Below, piece after piece: positions 5,592 to 7,744 of a DNA stretch of 7,744 nucleotides. The stretch is taken from the NCBI GenBank assembly GCA_964430365.1, contig CAYSEU010000036.1, positions 1 through 7,744 of the forward strand, read 5' to 3'. The notes under the pieces were generated by a model. It was given only the letters and a program-made list of their open reading frames with translations, was not told where the DNA came from and made no database searches. How positions within the stretch are numbered: the first letter of the stretch is position 1; every line of letters starts with the position of its first letter. The position numbers and the translations under genes are program-made. Origin of the DNA: JAVEVH01 sp964430365. Lineage in GTDB: Bacteria; Patescibacteriota; Dojkabacteria; SC72.

Positions 5592-6887
5592 ATGAGTAAA
5601 AAACTCTTAATACTGCTTGTACTATTAATATCCTTAATATCTACTTCAGTATTTCTAAAACAATTAGATGGACAGGAGAAAGAAATAGATACCGATGTAA
5701 AAAGTGGTACTACTAATCCCTGTATACAGCTACAAGAGAGTGCAAAAGAGCAACTCTCTAATTTGAGCGTACCACAAAAATGGTATGTTAAATCGCCATA
5801 TACAGATATTAATTCAATAGATATGGAAATAGACTTACCTCAAGAAGAGGTATCAGTGACATATGATCTGAATGGAGAGATATATGATGCTGTATATGAG
5901 AATAAGAAATGGAATATAAATATCCCAATAGAGAGATTAGAGGATGGAGAGTATAAATTACTTGTAAAATCTACTGCCTGTGAAGCAACTCTTTCTAAAT
6001 CATTCTCATTCAATGTCTCCCACCCTCTATACGTTACATGGACAATAGACTGGGAAGGATTTGATGTAAAAGAGGAATACTTAAAAGAAATGAGTAGAAT
6101 ATCTTCTACCTACTCAGTACCAATGACACATTTTTTTAATCCATATATATACATATATCTTTCTAAAACTAGATCTCAATATTTAACAGATTGGGTTAAA
6201 AGTAGAGAAGGAGAAAGTATTGGATTACATTTACATATGTATAATAAATTAGTAGAAGCTAGTGGAGTTACAGTAAACAATAACCCTGCATGGGGAAGTC
6301 CTACAGGTAACGGTCATGATACCCCAAACAGTAACTATGGATATGATGATTACAAAAAAATCATACAGTGGTCTCTTACTCAGTATGAAAAGAACGGACT
6401 AGAACAACCTATAATGTTTAGAGCAGGAGGTTGGTACATTGATGAAGAGAATATTTTAGTATTAAAAAACTTAGGTTTTAGAATTGAATCTTCTGGAAGA
6501 ACATATTACATACACGGTCGTAACCAATTAGTAGGTCATTGGAATCTAAAAGATAGTACACAACCATACCAAATGAATGATAAAGATCAAAATATTACTA
6601 ACAATCCTAATATCAATATATGGGAATATCCTAATAATGGAGGAGATTCGTGGGCATATACCTCTGAAGAATTAATCTCTAACCTTAAGAGTAATTACAA
6701 TGGAGGTATTGCTAAAAAGGATACGGTAGTTACCTTTCTTTCTCACCCTCACTGGTTTAATAAGGAAGGTCCAAATATTGAAGGTGCTTTAAAGTATGCG
6801 TATCAGTATTCATATGACAATGATAATGGCCCTGTAATATTCCTTACACTTGATAAAGTACACCAATATACTGTAAAACTTAAGTAA
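5592..6887 (+). CDS. Secreted polysaccharide-deacetylase-like protein with N-terminal beta domain
   Basis: This 431-residue protein begins with a short basic start and a hydrophobic helix (5-22), an uncleaved anchor or signal peptide. Residues about 60-142 look like an Ig-like beta domain ending in FSFNV, with C44 and C130 possibly forming a disulfide. The C-terminal 290 residues have the layout of a NodB/CE4-type TIM-barrel deacetylase in divergent form: TIDWEG (151-156) for TFDDG, THFF (179-182), a metal-site-like HLH (213-215) where CE4 has H-x3-H, FRAGGW (276-281) for the R-x-P-x-G motif, and LSHPHW (383-388) for the L-x-H motif. D153, H213, H215 and H385 or H387 could bind metal, R277 could orient the active site. 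It would remove acyl groups from, or cleave, a cell-surface glycan outside the membrane. It sits seven bases after the acyltransferase and shares TAATG with the next gene. Superfamily membership is likely; substrate and chemistry are inferred. Confidence 0.75.
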   Translation: MSKKLLILLVLLISLISTSVFLKQLDGQEKEIDTDVKSGTTNPCIQLQESAKEQLSNLSVPQKWYVKSPYTDINSIDMEIDLPQEEVSVTYDLNGEIYDAVYENKKWNINIPIERLEDGEYKLLVKSTACEATLSKSFSFNVSHPLYVTWTIDWEGFDVKEEYLKEMSRISSTYSVPMTHFFNPYIYIYLSKTRSQYLTDWVKSREGESIGLHLHMYNKLVEASGVTVNNNPAWGSPTGNGHDTPNSNYGYDDYKKIIQWSLTQYEKNGLEQPIMFRAGGWYIDEENILVLKNLGFRIESSGRTYYIHGRNQLVGHWNLKDSTQPYQMNDKDQNITNNPNINIWEYPNNGGDSWAYTSEELISNLKSNYNGGIAKKDTVVTFLSHPHWFNKEGPNIEGALKYAYQYSYDNDNGPVIFLTLDKVHQYTVKLK

Positions 6888-7744
6888 TGGAATTTGAAAA
6901 TTGGATAACAGGGGTTAGTGATAACCTTCCTAATTTTACTGTAAGAATCTTCTTACTTTCTTTCTTTCTAATATGGCTTTCTATCTCCATTCTACTTTTT
7001 CTTGTATCAACTAAAAAAAGAAAGAAAAAGAAAGTAAAATTTACCTTTAGATATTTAATCGTTGGTAGCGTACTCTTAATCCTTACTGCTTGTATATATT
7101 TCTTCTTTGATTCATACCTTAAGGTTTTTTTTGGAAACAATTTAATATACCTCTTAATACCTGTAGGTATCTCTTCGTTAATATATTTTGTTAAACATAT
7201 ATTAACAATATTTAGAAAAAGAAAGGTATTAAAGATTTTTACACTTACAGAGATATCCTTAATATTTACTCTTACACTCTCTCTTTGCATTGTATCTCTC
7301 TTTACAGTACCCCATGTGTCAATGTCTAAAGATAGTAGGATGTTAGACACTGCAGGAGAGATAACCTTAGATTTTACCTCTCCATTAAAAAAATCTGACT
7401 TAAGGATTACAATATCACCAGAGAGTAATATTACATTAAAATATGAATATTTCCTTGGAATTGAAACCCTTGTAGAAAGTGTAAAGATTATTCCTCTAGA
7501 ATCATTTTTACCAGATCAAAAAGTCGTAATATACACAACAGGTATTCAAAGGATATTTCCTTGGGCAGTTAAACATGAGAATAGTCAGGAATTTTTTACT
7601 CCAAAAGCTCCTGAAATAGAGGAGGTTGTACTGGGTACAGATACTCAAAATGTTAGTGTACTACAACCCATCACACTTGATTTAGATAGTAATGATCAAC
7701 AATCAGTAGAGTGGTCTGCAATATTTACACCATACGCTGAATAC
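6887..7744 (+). CDS. Membrane protein with four N-terminal helices and an extracytoplasmic beta (Ig-like) region (partial, 3' end outside window)
   Basis: ATG 6887 overlaps the deacetylase stop in TAATG, and the frame stays open for all 286 codons to the window end. Four hydrophobic segments lie at about 21-40, 55-74, 86-102 and 118-141. A very basic cytoplasmic loop, KKRKKKKVK, occupies 43-51 between helices 1 and 2. From about 150 the sequence becomes polar and strand-like: EITLDFTSPLKKSDLRITISPESNITLKYEYF, then SVKIIPLESFLPDQKVVIYTTGI. This resembles bacterial Ig-like (SbsA/Big-type) surface modules, and a second such unit seems to start near 245. No catalytic motif is visible in the available part, so any enzyme domain must lie beyond the window. 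The stop-start overlap implies translational coupling to the deacetylase and a shared role at the cell surface. No family name is assigned with confidence. Confidence 0.8.
   Translation, partial: MEFENWITGVSDNLPNFTVRIFLLSFFLIWLSISILLFLVSTKKRKKKKVKFTFRYLIVGSVLLILTACIYFFFDSYLKVFFGNNLIYLLIPVGISSLIYFVKHILTIFRKRKVLKIFTLTEISLIFTLTLSLCIVSLFTVPHVSMSKDSRMLDTAGEITLDFTSPLKKSDLRITISPESNITLKYEYFLGIETLVESVKIIPLESFLPDQKVVIYTTGIQRIFPWAVKHENSQEFFTPKAPEIEEVVLGTDTQNVSVLQPITLDLDSNDQQSVEWSAIFTPYAEY

Noticed and set aside
6880..7350. 156-codon open frame on the minus strand
   Set aside because: It lies antisense to the frame beginning at 6887, which has a stop-start overlap with the deacetylase gene, clear membrane helices and stays open to the window edge. 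The minus frame has Lys/Phe-rich composition expected of a shadow.
1..7744. Alternative genetic code with UGA read as glycine or tryptophan, known in some Patescibacteria
   Set aside because: All genes read through at normal family lengths with the standard code, tryptophan is TGG, glycine uses GGN, and no in-frame TGA is needed. All observed stops are TAA, so the window offers no positive evidence for recoding.

Overview
The window is AT-rich (about one third GC by eye). Protein genes are packed closely, and two tRNA genes are embedded among them. Every complete reading frame ends in TAA. Isoleucine is mostly ATA and arginine mostly AGA/AGG. The tRNA genes do not encode their CCA ends, and Shine-Dalgarno sequences are mostly missing. 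Together with small membrane-anchored versions of standard transport proteins, this fits a Candidate Phyla Radiation / Patescibacteria genome, possibly Dojkabacteria or a relative. That placement is an inference from style and was not checked against a marker gene.

Layout. Positions 1-276 hold the lysine/glutamate-rich C-terminal tail of a protein that begins outside the window. A tRNA-Leu(CAG) follows at 312-397. Reading leftwards from about 2940 is a three-gene cluster: a 135-residue four-helix membrane protein (2470-2877), secG (2221-2451), and a membrane-anchored family 5 solute-binding protein (433-2208). A 133-nt divergent region separates this cluster from pyruvate kinase (3011-4435), which is followed six bases later by tRNA-Cys(GCA) at 4442-4514. 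The rest of the window is a rightward envelope cluster: a multi-pass acyltransferase-like protein (4583-5584), a secreted polysaccharide-deacetylase-like protein with an N-terminal beta domain (5592-6887), and a four-helix membrane protein with an extracytoplasmic beta region that runs off the window end (6887-7744). No stretch longer than 300 bases lacks a gene.

How it works together. The leftward cluster concerns protein export and peptide or other solute capture at the membrane. The rightward cluster looks like a small surface-glycan modification module, pairing a membrane acyl-transfer protein with an exported deacetylase-like enzyme and a surface protein. Pyruvate kinase supplies the final ATP-yielding step of glycolysis.

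The most interesting signals are as follows. (1) Three genes (secG, the acyltransferase and the deacetylase) have a -10 box ending 6 or 7 bases before the ATG, which predicts leaderless mRNAs. (2) Pyruvate kinase carries Lys where potassium-dependent enzymes carry Glu, and Phe in place of the near-universal His of the SHG motif. (3) A near-identical motif of about 19 bases lies just downstream of both tRNA genes. I see no CRISPR array, insertion sequence, phage module or obvious new defence system.
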